DNA of 36,298 bases, from contig NZTV01000115.1 of NCBI GenBank assembly GCA_002703245.1, positions 1-36,298 of the forward strand, in the 5' to 3' direction. Within the stretch, counting starts at the first letter, position 1. Each line of letters opens with the position of its first letter. A model generated the notes under the pieces. That model was given only the letters and a program-made list of their open reading frames with translations. It searched no databases and was not told where the DNA came from. This DNA comes from Microbacterium sp. GTDB taxonomy: Bacteria; Actinomycetota; Actinomycetes; Actinomycetales; Microbacteriaceae. This document shows positions 1 through 7,921 of the stretch, in pieces. Both the position numbers and the translations under genes were made by a program.

Positions 1-192
1 CCACAACCAAGGGTCGTCGACCATGACGACCCCCGCTTCACCGCGAGATCACGCGGCACAAGCGACCATCCATCCACTCTTTCTTGCCTATAACCCGCGA
101 TCGAGCGCCACGGAACCACCTCTTTCCGACCAATCCAGCTGTTCTCGCTGCAGAGAGAGGGGAATCGGCGGGACGAGGTGGTTTCGGCGGCG
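1..192. other. Left-edge stretch with no recognised gene
   Basis: These 192 bases lie downstream of the metal transporter gene that ends at 193. I see no convincing start with a ribosome binding site, no tRNA-like fold and no strong terminator hairpin. Open frames here run without coding logic through the antisense of the transporter. It may hold the end of a transcription unit that continues outside the window. Confidence 0.5.
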
Positions 193-1281
193 TCAGCCGA
201 CGGAGACGCCGAAGAGCAGCCCGAGGACGTATGTGACCGCGGCGGCGCCCCAGCCGATCGCGAGCTGGCGGAGCGCACGCGCCAGGGGCGGGGCGCCCGA
301 CAGGATCCCCACGAGGGCGCCGGTGGCCAGCAACGCCAGCCCGACCAGGGCGAGGGCGAGAAGGACCGCGGGCAGCCCCGACAGGCCGAACAACCATGGC
401 AGCACCGGCACGACCGCGCCGGATGCGAAGAACAGGAAGCTGGACCCCGCCGCCCTCCAGGCACCGCCCACGACCTCGCCCTCGTCCTCATCGGCGACCG
501 GGCCCACGAGCGATCCCGACCCGCCGTCGCGCGCGACACCGACCACGTCCCGCGCACGGGCTTCGGCGGCGTCGGGGGTCATGCCGCGGGTGCGGTACAC
601 CAGGGCCAGTTCGTTGGCATCCAGGTCGAGGTCCCCCAGCGCACCGTCGGCGTAGTCACTCGGGCGGGCCGCGTCCAGCAGCTCCCGCTGGGACCTCACC
701 GACACGTATTCCCCCGCCCCCATCGACAACGCCCCCGCGAGAAGACCGGCGACACCGCTGAAGAGCACGAACTGCGGCGCGACGCCAGTGGCTCCGATCC
801 CCAGGACGAGCGCGAGGTTCGACACCAGCCCGTCGTTCGCCCCGAAGACGGCCGCGCGGAAGACGCCGGACAGCCGTCGCCGACCGCGTGCCGCCAGTCC
901 CCGCACGACCTCGTGGTGCACCCGTTCGTCCGCGGCCATCGTCGGCGTCGCCGCCGGGTCGTCGTCGTAGGGCGAGCGCGCTTCGGCGTTCTGGGCCAGC
1001 GCGAGGGCGAACACCGTGCCGAAGTGCGCCGCCATGAAACCCAGGACGACGGTGGACGCGCTTCGTCGCGGCACTCGCGCCGGTTCGCCGCCGAGTAGAT
1101 CCAACCAATGCGCCTCGTGGCGCCCCTCTGCCTCCGCCAGCGCGAGCAGGATCGCACGTTCCTCCCCCGTCCGGCGGGCCGCGAGGCGGCGGTACACCTC
1201 GGCCTCGGCGCGCTCGTCGACGAGGTAGCGCGCCCAACGGCGGCGCTCGCGTGCGGTGGCTGCGGGAGGTGAGGTGGGCAC
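193..1281 (-). CDS. VIT1/CCC1 transporter with N-terminal ferritin-like domain (MbfA-like iron/manganese exporter)
   Basis: A 362-residue membrane protein. Residues about 12-65 form a ferritin/rubrerythrin-like helical segment rich in Glu and His (E23, E26, E50, E52, H55, H58). The C-terminal half, from about residue 140, is a VIT1/CCC1 domain with the family sequence GANDGLVSN, a Gly-rich GALSMGAGEY segment and several hydrophobic helices. In the MbfA proteins of Agrobacterium and Bradyrhizobium this fusion exports iron across the inner membrane, with the ferritin-like part sensing or binding the metal; transport of iron or manganese out of the cytoplasm is inferred here. The GTG start sits just after a GGAG and 5 nt after a TACGGT -10-like hexamer. 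It stands alone, ahead of no other gene on its strand in the window. The fold is well supported; the metal and direction are not shown by the sequence. Confidence 0.85.
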   Translation of the reverse strand: MPTSPPAATARERRRWARYLVDERAEAEVYRRLAARRTGEERAILLALAEAEGRHEAHWLDLLGGEPARVPRRSASTVVLGFMAAHFGTVFALALAQNAEARSPYDDDPAATPTMAADERVHHEVVRGLAARGRRRLSGVFRAAVFGANDGLVSNLALVLGIGATGVAPQFVLFSGVAGLLAGALSMGAGEYVSVRSQRELLDAARPSDYADGALGDLDLDANELALVYRTRGMTPDAAEARARDVVGVARDGGSGSLVGPVADEDEGEVVGGAWRAAGSSFLFFASGAVVPVLPWLFGLSGLPAVLLALALVGLALLATGALVGILSGAPPLARALRQLAIGWGAAAVTYVLGLLFGVSVG

Positions 1282-1286
1282 ACTCC

Positions 1287-1292
1287 ACCGTA
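1287..1292 (-). promoter_or_regulatory. -10-like hexamer of the VIT1/CCC1 gene
   Basis: TACGGT read on the minus strand lies 5 nt upstream of the GTG start at 1281. This spacing suggests a very short or absent leader, although a GGAG in the gap could also serve as a ribosome binding site. No -35 was assigned. Confidence 0.35.
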
Positions 1293-1329
1293 CCGAGCGA
1301 TCGACCCCCCGCCGGATGCCCCGAGGACG

Positions 1330-3183
1330 TCAGGAGCGCACGCGCGCGCGAAGGAGCTCGATGCGGGACTGCAGCTGCGCGACGCTCGCCTGGGCGACGG
1401 CGGGACCGCCGCACAGCCGTCGCAGTTCGGCGTGCACCGCGCCGTGAGGCTCCCCGGACTGCCGGGCGTACAGCCCGACCAGACTGTTCAGCAGTTGACG
1501 CTGCTCCTTCAGCGTGCGGTGCAGCGCCTGAGGGGGGACCTCCTGCGGCGGAGCCGTGCCGTCCGCCGCCTCCCGCGATTCGCGCTCCTTGCGATGCCGT
1601 CCCTGTCGCGCTTGACGCTGCATGAGCAGATCGTGCACGTGTTCGGGCTCGAGCAGTCCGGGCAGGCCGAGGAACTCCTCCTCCTCGGGTGTCCCGGGCA
1701 CCGCCAGCTGGCCGAACTCCCGGCCGTCGTAGAGCACACGGTCGAAGTGGGCGAGCGAGCCCAACGCCTGGTAGGAGAACTCCTCGGCCAGCGCGTCGGA
1801 GGCCTTCTCATCACGCTCGGCCGCGTCCATGAGGTCTTCTTCGGCGTTCCACTCATCGTCGCCCTCCGCGTCCCGATCCAGCGCATGGTCGCGTTGGCGC
1901 TCGATCTCGTTGGCCAGCGACAGCAGCTGCGGCACGTTGGGCAGGAACACGCTCGCCGTCTCGCCACGGCGGCGGGCGCGCACGAAGCGTCCGATCGCCT
2001 GCGCGAAGAACAGCGGGGTCGACGCCGACGTCGCGTAGACCCCGACCGCCAGGCGGGGTACATCGACGCCTTCGGACACCATGCGGACCGCGACCATCCA
2101 GCGGCGCTCACTCCGGGAGAACTCCTCGATGCGGCCGGAAGCCTCGGCCTCGTCCGAGAGCACCACCGTCGGGGGCTCGCCGCTGATCTGTTCGAGGATC
2201 GACGCGTACGCCCGCGCGGCGGTCTGATCGGTCGCGATGACCAGGCCGCCGGCATCGGGGACGTGCTCGCGCACCTCGGTGAGCCGGCGGTCGGCCGAGC
2301 GGAGCACGGCGGGGATCCACTCCCCCTCGGGGTTCAGCGCCGTGCGCCACGCCTGTGAGGTGACGTCCTTGGTGTTGTCCTGCCCGAGTTGGGCCTCCAT
2401 CTCCTCGCCGGTCTTGGTCCGCCATCGCATCTGACCGGCGTAGACCATGAAGATCACGGGACGCACGACACCGTCCTCGAGCGCGCGACGGTAGCCGTAG
2501 CTGTAATCGGTGCGCGACACGCGGATGCCCTTGTCGTCAGGGTGGTACTCCACGAAGGGGATCGGCGCCGTGTCACTACGGAACGGCGTCCCCGACAGCA
2601 GCAGGCGCCGGGTGGCGCGTGCATAGGCCTCCCGCAGCGCGTCGCCCCAGCTGAGGGCGTCGCCGCCGTGGTGGACCTCGTCGAGGATCACCAGCGTGCG
2701 GCGGTCCAGGACCAGCTGCTGGTGTACGGACGCCTTCACCGCCACCTGCGCGTAGGTCACCGCCACGCCGTGGTAGTGCCGGGCGGGGGCGACGTGGCGA
2801 TTGCTGAAGTCGGGGTCGAGTCGGATCGACACGCGGGCCGCCGCGTCGGCCCACTGCGTCTTCAGGTGCTCGGTCGGGGCGACGACGACGATGCGATCGA
2901 CGACACCGCGCCGCAAGACCTCCGTCGCCAGGCGCAGCGCGAACGTGGTCTTTCCGGCCCCGGGCGTCGCGGCCGCCAGGAAGTCCCGGGGACCGGAACC
3001 GGGCCCGTCCGGCCCGTCCATCGAGAAGTACTCATCCAGCGCTTCGGCCTGCCAGGCGCGCAACCGCTGCGCCGTACCCCACGGGGCGCGCTGAGGGTAC
3101 GTGGGCGAGAGGTGCTCGGCGGCGAAGCTGCCGAGGTGACTGTCGGCGGAGTGGGCCTCGGCCGCTGGAGCGTCGTCGAGCAC
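1330..3183 (-). CDS. DEAD/DEAH-box superfamily 2 helicase
   Basis: A 617-residue protein with an ordered set of SF2 motifs: Walker A TPGAGKT at 73-79, the DEVH box at 168-171, SGTPFRS from 197 (motif III), MVSEGVDVPRL at 368-378 (motif V) and QAIGRFVRARR at 395-405 (motif VI with arginine fingers). The C-terminal 200 residues are charged and match no domain I recognise. The architecture resembles the ATP-dependent helicases common in actinobacteria and related to type III restriction or UvrB-like translocases. No nuclease or methylase partner is adjacent, so this is not called a restriction subunit. The GTG start at 3183 is supported by GGGGAGG about 7 nt upstream. It is divergent from the GDSL hydrolase gene. 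Nucleic acid translocation or unwinding is inferred from the motifs; the cellular role is unknown. Confidence 0.88.
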   Translation of the reverse strand: MLDDAPAAEAHSADSHLGSFAAEHLSPTYPQRAPWGTAQRLRAWQAEALDEYFSMDGPDGPGSGPRDFLAAATPGAGKTTFALRLATEVLRRGVVDRIVVVAPTEHLKTQWADAAARVSIRLDPDFSNRHVAPARHYHGVAVTYAQVAVKASVHQQLVLDRRTLVILDEVHHGGDALSWGDALREAYARATRRLLLSGTPFRSDTAPIPFVEYHPDDKGIRVSRTDYSYGYRRALEDGVVRPVIFMVYAGQMRWRTKTGEEMEAQLGQDNTKDVTSQAWRTALNPEGEWIPAVLRSADRRLTEVREHVPDAGGLVIATDQTAARAYASILEQISGEPPTVVLSDEAEASGRIEEFSRSERRWMVAVRMVSEGVDVPRLAVGVYATSASTPLFFAQAIGRFVRARRRGETASVFLPNVPQLLSLANEIERQRDHALDRDAEGDDEWNAEEDLMDAAERDEKASDALAEEFSYQALGSLAHFDRVLYDGREFGQLAVPGTPEEEEFLGLPGLLEPEHVHDLLMQRQARQGRHRKERESREAADGTAPPQEVPPQALHRTLKEQRQLLNSLVGLYARQSGEPHGAVHAELRRLCGGPAVAQASVAQLQSRIELLRARVRS

Positions 3184-3230
3184 CGGTTGTCCTCCCCTGT
3201 CCTCGTGTGGGTCCGCAGATGCGAGTGACT

Positions 3231-3236
3231 ACCTTA
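3231..3236 (-). promoter_or_regulatory. -10-like hexamer of the helicase gene
   Basis: TAAGGT on the minus strand lies 47 nt before the GTG start at 3183, giving a leader of about 40 nt that contains GGGGAGG. A matching -35 is not obvious. Confidence 0.3.
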
Positions 3237-3281
3237 GACGAGCGCGCCGACAGGGGCGTGCACCGGCGGCCGCATCGGGGA

Positions 3282-3287
3282 TAGCCT
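3282..3287 (+). promoter_or_regulatory. -10-like hexamer of the GDSL hydrolase gene
   Basis: TAGCCT lies 28 nt before the ATG at 3316. The resulting leader of about 20 nt carries the ribosome binding site GGAGGAG at 3305-3311, 4 nt from the ATG, which fixes the start. Confidence 0.35.
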
Positions 3288-3315
3288 CGTACCGGTCACG
3301 AACCGGAGGAGATCC

Positions 3316-4164
3316 ATGTCTGACGTGAGCGAGAACCGCACGGCCTTCGTCGAGAACAGCGGCCCCCATCCCTGGTGCCGCTACGTCGCCATCGGAGACT
3401 CGTTCACCGAGGGGATCGGCGATCCCGAGCCGGCCTCGCCCGGCGGACATCGTGGCTGGGCCGACCGCGTCGCGGAGGTCCTCGCCGCGCAGGTGGACGA
3501 CTTCGCGTACGCCAACCTCGCGGTCCGCGGGCGTCTCATCGGTCAGATCGTCGCCGAGCAGGTCGAACCCGCCCTCGCGCTGAAGCCCGATCTGATCACC
3601 TTCTCCGCCGGCGGGAACGACGTGATCCGACCGGGCAGCGACCCGGATGCGGTCGCCGAGCTGTTCGAAGACGCCGTCGCGCGCCTGTCCCGCGACGGCG
3701 CGACCGTGGTGGTGTTCACGGGCATCGACACCGACTTCACGCCGGTGTTCCGGGGGATCCGCGGCAAGGTGGCGATCTACAACGAGAACATCCGTGCGAT
3801 CGCCGATCGGTACGACGCGATCGTGGCCGACCAGTGGGCTCTCAAGGAGGTGCAGGATATGCGGTTCTTCGACGACGACCGCCTGCACATGAACGCCCTG
3901 GGTCACCACGAGGTCGCCCGCATGGTCCTCCGCGCCCTCAACGTCCCGAACGATCTGCATTCGATGCAACCGGACCCGCTTCCCCGTCAGACGTGGCGCA
4001 AGGCGCGCACGAGCGACCTGGTGTGGGCGCGGGAGTACCTGGTGCCCTGGGTCCTGCGACGCGTGCGCCACCAGTCCTCCGGCGACCACATTACCGCGAA
4101 GCGTCCGGAGGCGTTGCCGTTCGGTGCGGCGGCCGGGACGATCACCGAGGACGAGCAGGACTGA
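3316..4164 (+). CDS. SGNH/GDSL-type esterase/lipase
   Basis: A 282-residue hydrolase with all four SGNH blocks: GDSFTEG at 27-33 with Ser29 as nucleophile, a Gly in the block II region, GGND at 99-102 with Asn101, and DRLH at 188-191 giving the Asp188/His191 pair. There is no signal peptide or lipobox, so a cytoplasmic carboxyl-ester hydrolase is likely. After about residue 215 there is a basic, Trp- and Arg-rich extension of roughly 65 residues beyond the catalytic core. The ATG at 3316 has GGAGGAG 4 nt upstream. Its last 23 bp overlap, tail to tail, with the end of the methyltransferase gene on the other strand. The substrate cannot be read from the sequence. Confidence 0.9.
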   Translation: MSDVSENRTAFVENSGPHPWCRYVAIGDSFTEGIGDPEPASPGGHRGWADRVAEVLAAQVDDFAYANLAVRGRLIGQIVAEQVEPALALKPDLITFSAGGNDVIRPGSDPDAVAELFEDAVARLSRDGATVVVFTGIDTDFTPVFRGIRGKVAIYNENIRAIADRYDAIVADQWALKEVQDMRFFDDDRLHMNALGHHEVARMVLRALNVPNDLHSMQPDPLPRQTWRKARTSDLVWAREYLVPWVLRRVRHQSSGDHITAKRPEALPFGAAAGTITEDEQD

Positions 4165-4957
4165 GGGCCCAGACGGCCACGGCGCCCGCGGCGGCGACGT
4201 TCAGCGAATCCACTCCGCCGGCCATCGGAATGGTCACGACGCTGTCGGCCGCCTGCACCGCCCGACGACTCAAGCCGTCGCCCTCGGCACCGAGCATGAG
4301 TGCGACCCGTGCATGTCCGGCCTGGCGGAACGTGTCCAGGTCGACGGCGTCGTCGGACAGTGCCAACGCCGTCAGATGGAAGCCCGCCCCGTGCAGCAGC
4401 TCCCGCGCCTCCGGCCACGCCGGCAGCCGGGTCCACGGCACCTGGAAGACCGTCCCCATACTCACCCGCACGCTGCGCCGGTACAGCGGGTCGGCGCACC
4501 TGTCGGTGATGAGCACCGCGTCCGCGCCCAGCGCCGCGGCGCTGCGGAAGACCGCACCCACGTTGGTGTGGTCCACGATGTCCTCCAACACGACCACCAG
4601 CCGCACACCGGCGACCGTCTCGGCCACGCCGGGAAGCTCGGGACGCTGGATCGAGGCCAACGCACCGCGATGCACCACATACCCGGTCAGCTGCTCCGCG
4701 ACCTCGCCCGGGACGACGTACACCGGGAGGTCGGGATGTGCGGCGGTCAGTCGCTCCGCGTCGGCGAGCCACTTCTCCTGCACCAGCATCGACCGCGGCC
4801 GATGCCCTGCGGCCAGAGCCCGGGCGATGACCTTCGCCGATTCGGCGATGTACAGTCCACCCTCCGGTTCGCGCACCCGCCGCAGCGCGATATCGGTGAG
4901 GTCGCGATAGTCGCCCAGGCGGGCATCCCCCGCATCGTCCACGCGTTCGATCCGCAC
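4142..4957 (-). CDS. TrmH/SpoU family RNA 2'-O-methyltransferase
   Basis: A 271-residue SPOUT methyltransferase. The N-terminal 110 residues form the L30e-like RNA-binding part (LYIAESAKVIARAL). The catalytic part has the three SpoU motifs: NVGAVFRSAAALGAD (motif 1), LMLGAEGDGLS (motif 2) and IPMAGGVDSLNVAAAGAVA (motif 3, with the SAM-binding trefoil knot). The family uses S-adenosylmethionine to methylate the ribose 2'-OH of rRNA or tRNA; the target here is unknown. The frame is open much further upstream, but I chose GTG 4957 because AAGGAG lies 6-7 nt before it and because the upstream part is antisense to the sirtuin gene and has no family similarity. It is divergent from the sirtuin gene. 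Confidence 0.9.
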   Translation of the reverse strand: MRIERVDDAGDARLGDYRDLTDIALRRVREPEGGLYIAESAKVIARALAAGHRPRSMLVQEKWLADAERLTAAHPDLPVYVVPGEVAEQLTGYVVHRGALASIQRPELPGVAETVAGVRLVVVLEDIVDHTNVGAVFRSAAALGADAVLITDRCADPLYRRSVRVSMGTVFQVPWTRLPAWPEARELLHGAGFHLTALALSDDAVDLDTFRQAGHARVALMLGAEGDGLSRRAVQAADSVVTIPMAGGVDSLNVAAAGAVAVWALSPARPR

Positions 4958-5010
4958 GTCCAGCTCCTTCCGACGACACCTGCCGTAACATCCTGGCAAC
5001 CGCAGCCGCA

Positions 5011-5016
5011 TACACT
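5011..5016 (+). promoter_or_regulatory. -10-like hexamer of the sirtuin gene
   Basis: TACACT lies 19 nt before the GTG at 5036, with GGGAGGTG at 5023-5030 as ribosome binding site in between. It falls in the short region shared with the divergent methyltransferase gene. Confidence 0.3.
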
Positions 5017-5035
5017 CGCATCGGGAGGTGATCCG

Positions 5036-5911
5036 GTGACACTCACGACCGCGGGAGACGCCGCGCTCTCCCCGTCCGTCGCGGAGGCGATCGAGGCGCT
5101 GGCCGGGAGGCGCGTGGCGGTGCTCACCGGCGCGGGAGTCTCCACCGACTCCGGGATCCCCGACTACCGCGGTGAAGGCGCCCCGGTGCGCACCCCGATG
5201 ACCGTCGAGCAGTTCCTCAGCAGCGAAGACGCGCGACGTCGGTATTGGATCGGCAGCCATCTGGGATGGCGTTCTTTCGCCTCCGCCGCACCGAACCCCG
5301 GTCACACCGCTTTGGCGATGCTCGAGGAGCACGGAGTGACCACCGGCGTCATCACCCAGAACGTCGACGGACTCCATGTGCGGGCCGGGAGCCGCCGTGT
5401 CGTCGAGCTGCACGGCACCATGCGCCGGGTCTTCTGCACGCAGTGCGGTCAGGTGTTCGACCGTCGGGACCTCGGCGAGCGGATCGAAGCGGAGAACCCC
5501 TGGATCACGGTGCCCGATCGCGTCGAGCTCGGCCCCGACGGAGATGTGCTCCCCGGGGGCAGCGACGGGTTCGTCGTCCCGGTGTGCACGGTCTGCCGCG
5601 GAATGCTCAAGCCGGACGTCGTCTTCTTCGGTGAATTCATCCCGGGAGAGAAGTTCCGCGAAGCCGAGCAACTCGTCCGCACCAGCGACGCCCTCGTCGT
5701 GGCCGGGTCCTCCCTCGTGGTCAACTCGGGTATCCGACTGTTGGAACGCGCGCGCCGCCGACGACTTCCGATCGTGATCGTCAATCGCGGTCAGACCCGC
5801 GGCGACCGTCGCGCCACCGTCAAGGTCGATGCGGGGACCACCGAGGTCCTGCGTGCGTTCGCCGAGGCGCTGCCGGCGCGGGCGAGCGGCGCGTCTAGTC
5901 TCGAAGGGTGA
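5036..5911 (+). CDS. Class II (SIRT4-like) sirtuin, NAD-dependent protein deacylase
   Basis: A 291-residue sirtuin that uses NAD+ to remove acyl groups from lysines. NAD-binding GAGVSTDSGIPDYR is at 32-45, TQNVDGLH at 107-114, the catalytic His is H126 in ELHGT, and the zinc site is C134/C137 and C184/C187. The 46-residue zinc-module insertion containing GPDGDVL, and the sequence VCRGMLKPDVVFFGE, resemble as I remember them human SIRT4 (class II), as does the RYW...GW...PNPGH block at 69-90. They look less like E. coli CobB/SIRT5. The GTG start has GGGAGGTG 5 nt upstream. The longer open frame upstream is rejected because it is antisense to the methyltransferase. Its end overlaps the phosphatase start by 4 bp (GTGA). 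Two genes downstream begins the leucine catabolism cluster, whose acyl-CoA intermediates form the lysine acylations that SIRT4 removes in mammals. Confidence 0.92.
   Translation: MTLTTAGDAALSPSVAEAIEALAGRRVAVLTGAGVSTDSGIPDYRGEGAPVRTPMTVEQFLSSEDARRRYWIGSHLGWRSFASAAPNPGHTALAMLEEHGVTTGVITQNVDGLHVRAGSRRVVELHGTMRRVFCTQCGQVFDRRDLGERIEAENPWITVPDRVELGPDGDVLPGGSDGFVVPVCTVCRGMLKPDVVFFGEFIPGEKFREAEQLVRTSDALVVAGSSLVVNSGIRLLERARRRRLPIVIVNRGQTRGDRRATVKVDAGTTEVLRAFAEALPARASGASSLEG
5896..5901 (+). promoter_or_regulatory. -10-like hexamer inside the sirtuin end, before the phosphatase gene
   Basis: TAGTCT lies 6 nt before the GTG at 5908, the spacing of a leaderless transcript. The gap contains GAAGG, so coupled translation from the sirtuin mRNA is also possible. 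Confidence 0.3.
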
Positions 5912-6564
5912 CCTCCCTCTTCCTCGTCCGACACGGCGAGACCGACTGGAACCGCCAGAGACGCATCCAGGGCTCGACCGACATCCCTCTCAACGACGCC
6001 GGACGCGCCCAGGCCGCCGAAGCCGCGCACCGTCTGCGCGGTCTGATCGACGCCGGTCGTCCGGTCGCCGTCGCCGCCAGCGACCTCGGTCGGGCGCAAG
6101 AGACCGCCGGGATCATCGCCGAGGAGCTCGCGTTGGGCCCGGTCGCGGTGTACCCGGACCTGCGCGAACGCTCCTACGGGCAAGCCGAGGGTCTGCGTCC
6201 GGAGGAGTTCTCCGAACGCTGGGGGTCGTGGGATCGCGCGGAGGTGCCCGGCGCCGAAGCGTGGCCCGCGGTGCGACGCCGCGCACTCCGCGGCCTCCGG
6301 GCTGCGGTGGGCGATGCCCGGCGCGCGACCGCGCCCGCGGCGAGCACCATCGTGATCGTCAGCCACGGGGCACTGCTGCGCGAGCTCATCCGACACGCCA
6401 GCGCGGGCGAGTTCCCTCTCGACGGCGAGCGGCTGCCGAACGGCTCGATCCACCGGCTCCACGTCGAACGGGATCACCTCAGCCTGCTGTCGTACGAGGC
6501 CGCCGAAGACGCGCTCCGCGTGACCGCGACGACAGAGAGCATCGTCGCGTCCGGCCAGGCCTGA
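5908..6564 (+). CDS. Histidine phosphatase family protein (phosphoglycerate mutase-like)
   Basis: A 218-residue cytoplasmic member of the branch 1 histidine phosphatase family. The signature RHGETDW is at 8-14, with His9 as the phosphorylated nucleophile. Arg62 in DLGRAQET, Glu87 in LRERSYGQAEG (acid/base candidate) and His153 in IVSHGALLREL complete the active site. The RERSYGQAEG version is typical of broad-specificity phosphatases (PhoE/CobC/YhfR-like) rather than glycolytic mutase, which is longer. The GTG start overlaps the sirtuin stop (GTGA), so the two are probably cotranscribed. It ends 1 bp from the convergent lyase gene. The substrate is unknown. Confidence 0.88.
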   Translation: MTSLFLVRHGETDWNRQRRIQGSTDIPLNDAGRAQAAEAAHRLRGLIDAGRPVAVAASDLGRAQETAGIIAEELALGPVAVYPDLRERSYGQAEGLRPEEFSERWGSWDRAEVPGAEAWPAVRRRALRGLRAAVGDARRATAPAASTIVIVSHGALLRELIRHASAGEFPLDGERLPNGSIHRLHVERDHLSLLSYEAAEDALRVTATTESIVASGQA

Positions 6565-6565
6565 C

Positions 6566-7390
6566 TCAGCCCTCCGGTGCGACCTCGGCGCGTCGTCGCA
6601 CCGCGCGTGCGTGACGGAGGACCGGTTCGTCGACCATGCGGCCCTCGAACGCGAAGACGCCCCCTCGTTCCTCCGCGGCGCTGAGCACACCCCGCGCCCA
6701 GGCGATCTCGTCGTCCCGCGGCGCGTACGCCCGCCGCACGACCGCCACCTGAGCGGGGTGGATGCACGCGGTGGCGGCGAACCCCGACGCCGCGGCGTCG
6801 GACGCTTCGCGGGCGAGGCCCTTGGCGTCCGCGATGTCGAGGTGTACGGCGTCGATGGCGATCTTGCCGCGGGCCCCGGCCGCGAGGAGCACACGCGCCC
6901 GTGCGGTGCGTGCCACGTCGCGATAGCGGCCGTTCGGCTTGCGACTGGAGGTCCCGCCGAGGCTCGCGACGAGGTCCTCCGCTCCCCACATGAGCCCGCG
7001 CACGTTCGGGAGCGCCGCGAGATCGTCCGCGGCGACGATTCCGGCGGCGGTTTCGCACAGCGCGATCACGCCGAACCGCGGATCAATCCGCCCGATCTCG
7101 CGTACCGACTCCGCCTTGGCCACCATCACCGTGCGGAAGTCGGTCTGGGAGAGCGTCGCCATGTCGGAGGCGAAGTCGGCGGTCCCGGTCGGGTTGACCC
7201 GCACGATGACACGATCCGGATCCAGATCCGCCTCGATCAACGCACCGCGCGCACGCGTTTTGGATGCCGGGGCCACCGCATCCTCCAGATCGACGATGAC
7301 CGCGTCGGCGCGTGACATCGCTTTCGCGAAGCGTTCGGGGCGGTCGCCCGGGCAGAACAACAGCGCGGGTCCCCACGGGGCGTCGGTCAT
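6566..7390 (-). CDS. citE: CitE-like lyase, probable (R)-3-hydroxyacyl-CoA (HMG-CoA/citramalyl-CoA) lyase
   Basis: A 274-residue HpcH/HpaI/CitE-family TIM-barrel lyase. Family residues are visible: DLEDAV from D34, Arg64 in VRVN, Lys92 in VAKAES, metal-ligand Glu113 in LCETAAG, and the WGAEDL block with E138/D139. The family cleaves 3-hydroxyacyl-CoA esters in a Mg-dependent retro-Claisen reaction. There are no citrate lyase alpha or gamma subunits nearby, so true citrate lyase is unlikely. The order bkdABC, citE, maoC, fadE, accA, accD matches the M. tuberculosis Rv2495c-Rv2502c region, where Rv2498c (CitE) is reported as an (R)-HMG-CoA and (S)-citramalyl-CoA lyase acting in leucine catabolism and itaconate breakdown; the same role is inferred here. 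ATG 7390 overlaps the maoC stop by 4 bp. A longer frame upstream runs antisense-like through maoC and was rejected. Confidence 0.88.
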   Translation of the reverse strand: MTDAPWGPALLFCPGDRPERFAKAMSRADAVIVDLEDAVAPASKTRARGALIEADLDPDRVIVRVNPTGTADFASDMATLSQTDFRTVMVAKAESVREIGRIDPRFGVIALCETAAGIVAADDLAALPNVRGLMWGAEDLVASLGGTSSRKPNGRYRDVARTARARVLLAAGARGKIAIDAVHLDIADAKGLAREASDAAASGFAATACIHPAQVAVVRRAYAPRDDEIAWARGVLSAAEERGGVFAFEGRMVDEPVLRHARAVRRRAEVAPEG

Positions 7391-7911
7391 CGGGGTCCTT
7401 CCTCGTCGGGGGCGTACCACATCAGCGCGGTGCGGGTCGCGGTGGCGACCACCGTACCGTGCTGGTCGCGACCGGTGTGTCGCATGGTCACCACCCCCTG
7501 TCCGGGCCGCGAGACGGAGGGACGCGCGTCGAGGATCTCGGTTTCGGTGTAGAGCGTGTCCCCGTGATGCAGCGGAGCGGGGAAGGCGATGTCGGTGAGG
7601 CCGAGCTGGGCGACAAGGGTCCCCTGGGTGATCTGGGAGACCGAGGACCCCACCATCGTCGCGAGGGTCCACATCGAGTTCATGAGTCGCTCGCCGAACG
7701 GCTGGGTCGCGGAGAACGCCGCGTCCAGGTGCAGCGCCTGCGTGTTCATCGTCAGGGACGAAAAGAGCGTGTTGTCGGCCTCCGTGGCGGTGCGTCCCGG
7801 GCGGTGACGGTACCGCGCCCCGACGACGAGTTCGTCGACGTAGAGGCCGCGCTGCTGGATCACCGGCGCCGGGTCGTGCGGCGACTTCGGCTCGGGAGAA
7901 GCGTTGTCCAT
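7387..7911 (-). CDS. MaoC-type hotdog dehydratase, probable 3-methylglutaconyl-CoA/itaconyl-CoA hydratase
   Basis: A 174-residue hotdog-fold protein with the hydratase segment TEADNTLFSSLTMNTQALH, giving Asp46 and His61 as the likely catalytic pair, as in (R)-specific and mesaconyl-CoA-type hydratases. It lies between fadE and citE with a 4-bp overlap to citE, the position of Rv2499c in M. tuberculosis. In this pathway the expected job is hydration of 3-methylglutaconyl-CoA to (R)-HMG-CoA, replacing the crotonase LiuC, before cleavage by the CitE-like enzyme; this is an inference from position and family. The start is uncertain: ATG 7911 gives the best N-terminus, GTG three codons earlier is possible, and no strong ribosome binding site is seen. 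It begins 10 bp after the fadE stop. Confidence 0.85.
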   Translation of the reverse strand: MDNASPEPKSPHDPAPVIQQRGLYVDELVVGARYRHRPGRTATEADNTLFSSLTMNTQALHLDAAFSATQPFGERLMNSMWTLATMVGSSVSQITQGTLVAQLGLTDIAFPAPLHHGDTLYTETEILDARPSVSRPGQGVVTMRHTGRDQHGTVVATATRTALMWYAPDEEGPR

Positions 7912-7921
7912 CGCCGCCACG

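Noticed and set aside
178..1098. Long plus-strand open frame opposite the VIT1/CCC1 gene
   Set aside because: Composition is Arg/Gly/Asp-rich with no family similarity, and it is a mirror of a clear transporter gene. High GC makes such antisense frames common.
1330..3183. Type III restriction enzyme subunit
   Set aside because: The helicase motifs fit distantly, but there is no nuclease motif that I can see and no methyltransferase partner.
4124..5911. N-terminally extended sirtuin of 595 residues
   Set aside because: The first 300 residues are antisense to the TrmH-type gene and resemble no domain. GTG 5036 has a good ribosome binding site.
6566..7390. Citrate lyase beta subunit in the strict sense
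   Set aside because: No citrate lyase alpha, gamma or ligase genes are nearby, and the setting is leucine catabolism.
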